Part shown: in pieces, positions 30,094-32,020 of the stretch
How the letters are laid out: every line of letters begins with the position of its first letter
How positions within the stretch are numbered: position 1 is the first letter of the stretch
NCBI GenBank assembly: GCA_945906815.1
Contig: CAMDRT010000049.1
Location: 1-32,020, forward strand
DNA: 32,020 nucleotides
Reading direction: 5' to 3'
DNA from: Bordetella parapertussis
Lineage (GTDB): Bacteria; Pseudomonadota; Gammaproteobacteria; Burkholderiales; SG8-41
The notes under the pieces: generated by a model
The model's database searches: none
What the model was told of the DNA's origin: nothing
Seen by the model: the letters and a program-made list of their open reading frames with translations, nothing else
Translations under genes and position numbers: made by a program

Positions 30094-30539
30094 TTGAGTG
30101 TCAACAAATAGGCTATCACATCTTCGATTTGCACCGCGTTTAGCACCGGCATTCCACGATAGGTTTCTGCGACACGGTGCAATCCGTCAACGCGGTAATA
30201 CGCCGGCATGATCGATTCCCGGTTGAAAAACAAAGGGTCAACCAGGCGCAGCCGCATTTGCGCGGCGCTGAGCCGCGTGCCCACGCCCGACAGCGGTGGC
30301 CCCAGATTGCCAAAAAAACGTTCGCCGGTTTCCGGCACCGCATGACACAGGATGCAGTTGCTTTCGCGGCTAATGAGCAGCGCGCGTCCGCGCGCGCTAT
30401 CCGGCGCGGCGGCGGTCGCTGGGGTCAGCGGGGCGCTGATGCCGTCGCCGCTGACGGTATAGGGCGCAAGCGCGCCGGGTGTGGCGCAACCCATCAGCGC
30501 CGCCAGCGCCAGCACCACTGAAATTTGCGCAGCCCGCAT
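30090..30539 (-). CDS. soxX: SoxX, monohaem cytochrome c subunit of SoxAX
   Basis: A 149-residue exported cytochrome. One haem site, NCILCHAVPE (Cys62 to His66), and an axial Met in the RESIMPAYY motif (Met111) are visible; GNLGPPLSGVGTRLSAAQMRLRLVDP and VLNAVQIEDVIAYLLTLK also match SoxX. The leader ALAALMGCATPG contains a lipobox-like LMGC, so the protein may be a lipoprotein anchored at Cys18 instead of fully soluble. It is the first gene of soxXYZA and diverges from the metallo-hydrolase gene. The 130-base gap 30540-30669 has no clear regulator site. No soxR or other regulator is adjacent. Confidence 0.92.
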   Translation of the reverse strand: MRAAQISVVLALAALMGCATPGALAPYTVSGDGISAPLTPATAAAPDSARGRALLISRESNCILCHAVPETGERFFGNLGPPLSGVGTRLSAAQMRLRLVDPLFFNRESIMPAYYRVDGLHRVAETYRGMPVLNAVQIEDVIAYLLTLK

Positions 30540-30669
30540 CAGGTCAACGGCGCATCAGCGCATTCAGAAAGCGGCTTCGATCCATGCTGTGCTCCGGTTA
30601 CAATGCCGTGATTATGCCGCAGTCCATGAACAATAGATTCCTGTGCGCCGCCGGCGCGAGGGTGGCGTT

Positions 30670-31548
30670 ATGATCCAGCTGTGGTCGATCCTCGGTAATT
30701 CGCAAAGCCTTGATGGCGGCGCCATGTTCGGCAACGCGCCGCGCGCACTGTGGTCGCGCTGGCTCAAACCCGACGCCGAGAATCGCGTGCCGATGGCCTG
30801 CCGTGCGTTGCTTGCCACTGGCCTCGGCGACAGCGGCGACAAACGCGTGTTGTTTGAAACCGGCATTGGCGCATTTTTCGAACCCAGGTTAAGGGAACGT
30901 TACGGCGTGGTTGAGAGCGAACATGTGTTGCTCGCCTCACTCGCGCAGGCCGGGTTTACCCACGAAGATATCGACGCGGTGGTGTTGTCGCATTTGCACT
31001 TTGACCATGCGGGCGGTCTGCTCGCGCCGTGGCAAGCGGGAGTTTCACCTAAGTTATTGTTTTCAAATGCGAAGTTTATTGTGGGTCGCGAATGCTGGAG
31101 GCGTGCCCTAGCGCCGCATGCACGCGACCGCGCGTCATTCATTCCCGAATTGCCGGCGCTGCTGGAAGCCAGCGGACGGCTGGAAATTGTTGATGGTGAG
31201 CACTCGCCAACATTAGGGGAACATGTGCGCTTTGAATACAGCCATGGACATACGCCGGGGTTGCTGCTAGCAACCGTGGGCGGCATGAATGGGGTCACGT
31301 TTTGCGCCGATCTGATTCCGGGCCGGCCGTGGGTGCATGTGCCTATTACCATGGGCTACGACCGTTATCCCGAATTACTGATCGACGAGAAAACTACCTT
31401 CCTGAACGACAAGCTTGCGTGCGGCGTGCGGCTGTTTTTCACTCACGACGCGGGCTGCGCGATGGCAGCGGTGACGCGCGATGCCCACCACCGCTTCGGC
31501 ACCGCCGATGAGATGGCGGCATTGAGCGGGTTCGCACTGGCCACATAG
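30670..31548 (+). CDS. Metallo-beta-lactamase-fold hydrolase
   Basis: A 292-residue protein with the zinc-binding HxHxDH motif SHLHFDHAGG (His108, His110, Asp112, His113), followed by SHGHTPG (third-site His), FCADLIPG (bridging Asp) and FTHDAG (last His), all of the residues expected for a two-metal site. Members hydrolyse lactones, thioesters and other esters; some sit in sox regions and act on sulfur or quinoprotein pathways, but nothing specific is visible here. No signal peptide, so cytoplasmic. The ATG at 30670 has gaggg seven bases upstream; a GTG at 30643 is disfavoured. It is divergent from soxX. Confidence 0.9.
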   Translation: MIQLWSILGNSQSLDGGAMFGNAPRALWSRWLKPDAENRVPMACRALLATGLGDSGDKRVLFETGIGAFFEPRLRERYGVVESEHVLLASLAQAGFTHEDIDAVVLSHLHFDHAGGLLAPWQAGVSPKLLFSNAKFIVGRECWRRALAPHARDRASFIPELPALLEASGRLEIVDGEHSPTLGEHVRFEYSHGHTPGLLLATVGGMNGVTFCADLIPGRPWVHVPITMGYDRYPELLIDEKTTFLNDKLACGVRLFFTHDAGCAMAAVTRDAHHRFGTADEMAALSGFALAT

Positions 31549-31631
31549 CGTGACCCGGCTCAGGGTCGTAGTGTAGACTTGACTAGCTGACAACTTCCGG
31601 GATCCCATGTGGGAAGCCGCAACCCACTAAA

Positions 31632-31868
31632 ACCTAGAAACGGCAGTTGACCGCTTGGCGCTTGTTCAAACTCTTGATGAATAGATACTTTTTCATTGTG
31701 TCGACTTTCACCAGTTGGGTGAGAGCGCTACGGGGCGGATCGCACGGTTCTGACGGCGCATGGCTGCGTTGCAACTCCTCGGAATACATTAAGTATTCCT
31801 CGTCGTTGCGCCTTGCCCTGCACCGCCATAACCGCACGCTCCACCCCGTCCAACTACCGTTTCTAGGT
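31632..31868. mobile_element. MITE-like element with 18-bp terminal inverted repeats
   Basis: A 237-base non-coding element. acctagaaacggcagttg (31632-31649) and caactaccgtttctaggt (31851-31868) are inverted with one mismatch. Both ends are followed by the same 4 bases in direct orientation, taaa at 31628-31631 and 31869-31872, consistent with a target-site duplication. Inside, ggaatac-attaa-gtattcc (31781-31799) is a perfect 7-bp stem hairpin. No transposase is encoded; the two open frames in it are uncredible. It lies downstream of the metallo-hydrolase gene and about 17 bases from the end of the next gene. The region 31549-31631 shows nothing else. Confidence 0.65.
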
Positions 31869-31885
31869 TAAACCGAGATTATTCA

Positions 31886-32020
31886 TTAGGAAGTATAAGT
31901 CGCTAAATCCGGGATACGCGGCGGGTCAAGCGCCGCACTCCACAGCCCCGAGAACCACGCGCGACGCTGACGTGGCATTGCCACGGTATATTGATCAGCG
32001 CGCGGGCCGTTTTTATCACC
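31886..32020 (-). CDS. 3' end of an unidentified gene, cut by the window edge
   Basis: A minus-strand frame open from the window end to a TAA at 31886, 44 codons long. The visible C-terminus includes DQYTVAMPRQRRAWFSGLWS and ends DPPRIPDLATYTS. No family is recognised. It is credited because it stays open to the edge with GC-rich third positions and ends with a typical protein C-terminus. It converges with the metallo-hydrolase gene across the MITE-like element. The reading frame could be chance. Confidence 0.4.
   Translation of the reverse strand, partial: GDKNGPRADQYTVAMPRQRRAWFSGLWSAALDPPRIPDLATYTS

Noticed and set aside
31647..31871. Two small open frames in the MITE-like element
   Set aside because: They lie wholly inside the inverted-repeat element on both strands and show no protein-like features.

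Overview
The window is GC-rich, densely coded DNA with four TctC/Bug-type periplasmic receptors, a DinB polymerase carrying the N-terminal insertion I associate with Burkholderiales, a soxXYZA cluster and several classes of dispersed palindromic repeats. Together these suggest a betaproteobacterium (Burkholderiales-like), probably an environmental, sulfur-oxidising heterotroph. No rRNA, tRNA, CRISPR array, transposase or integrase was recognised. The organism assignment is an inference from gene content.

Layout. 1-384: a non-coding direct repeat. 385-2201 (-): a Bug receptor followed by an alpha/beta hydrolase. 2301-2945 (+): a GST. 2972-3608 (-): an AbrB/PIN (VapBC-like) toxin-antitoxin pair. 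3833-9383 (-): a compact run of Bug receptor, LigI-like amidohydrolase, second Bug receptor, dinB and a DinF-type MATE exporter. 9562-13228 (+): a VOC protein, then an uncharacterised two-domain protein, a ModA-like protein without a signal peptide, a Bug receptor and a LysE exporter. 13382-14003 (+): a TumE/TumA-like toxin-antitoxin pair with a palindrome over its promoter. 14058-16757 (-): MmgE/PrpD and an MFS transporter. 17045-26640 (+): hyuA, hyuB, a class V aminotransferase, a threonine-synthase-like enzyme, a CapA-like protein, a cupin and a class III CoA-transferase, interrupted by two repeat islands. 26851-28314: a small defence/TA patch with an MntA-type nucleotidyltransferase and truncated HepT, a 71-residue protein plus a second nucleotidyltransferase, and a possible PIN remnant. 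28336-30539 (-): soxX, soxY, soxZ, soxA. 30670-31548 (+): a metallo-beta-lactamase-fold hydrolase. 31632-31868: a MITE-like element. 31886-32020 (-): the 3' end of an unidentified gene.

How it fits together. Most genes look like uptake and catabolism of small organic acids, lactones, amino-acid or cyclic-amide compounds: Bug receptors capture carboxylates; the lactonase-like amidohydrolase, hydantoinase/oxoprolinase pair, PLP enzymes, PrpD homologue and CoA-transferase process them; LysE, MFS and MATE proteins export. None of the Bug receptors has a tctA/tctB membrane partner here. The sox genes would build the SoxXA cytochrome and SoxYZ carrier of periplasmic thiosulfate oxidation, but soxB is not next to them.

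The strongest leads are: the promoter-palindrome architecture of the TumE/TumA-like operon; the hairpin-led 71-residue protein/nucleotidyltransferase pair beside a decapitated MntA/HepT module; a SoxY with a four-fold arginine-pair heptad repeat in its Tat leader and no C-terminal GGCGG; an octamer repeat in the soxA leader; and three structured non-coding elements, including a 237-bp MITE candidate with an apparent 4-bp target duplication.
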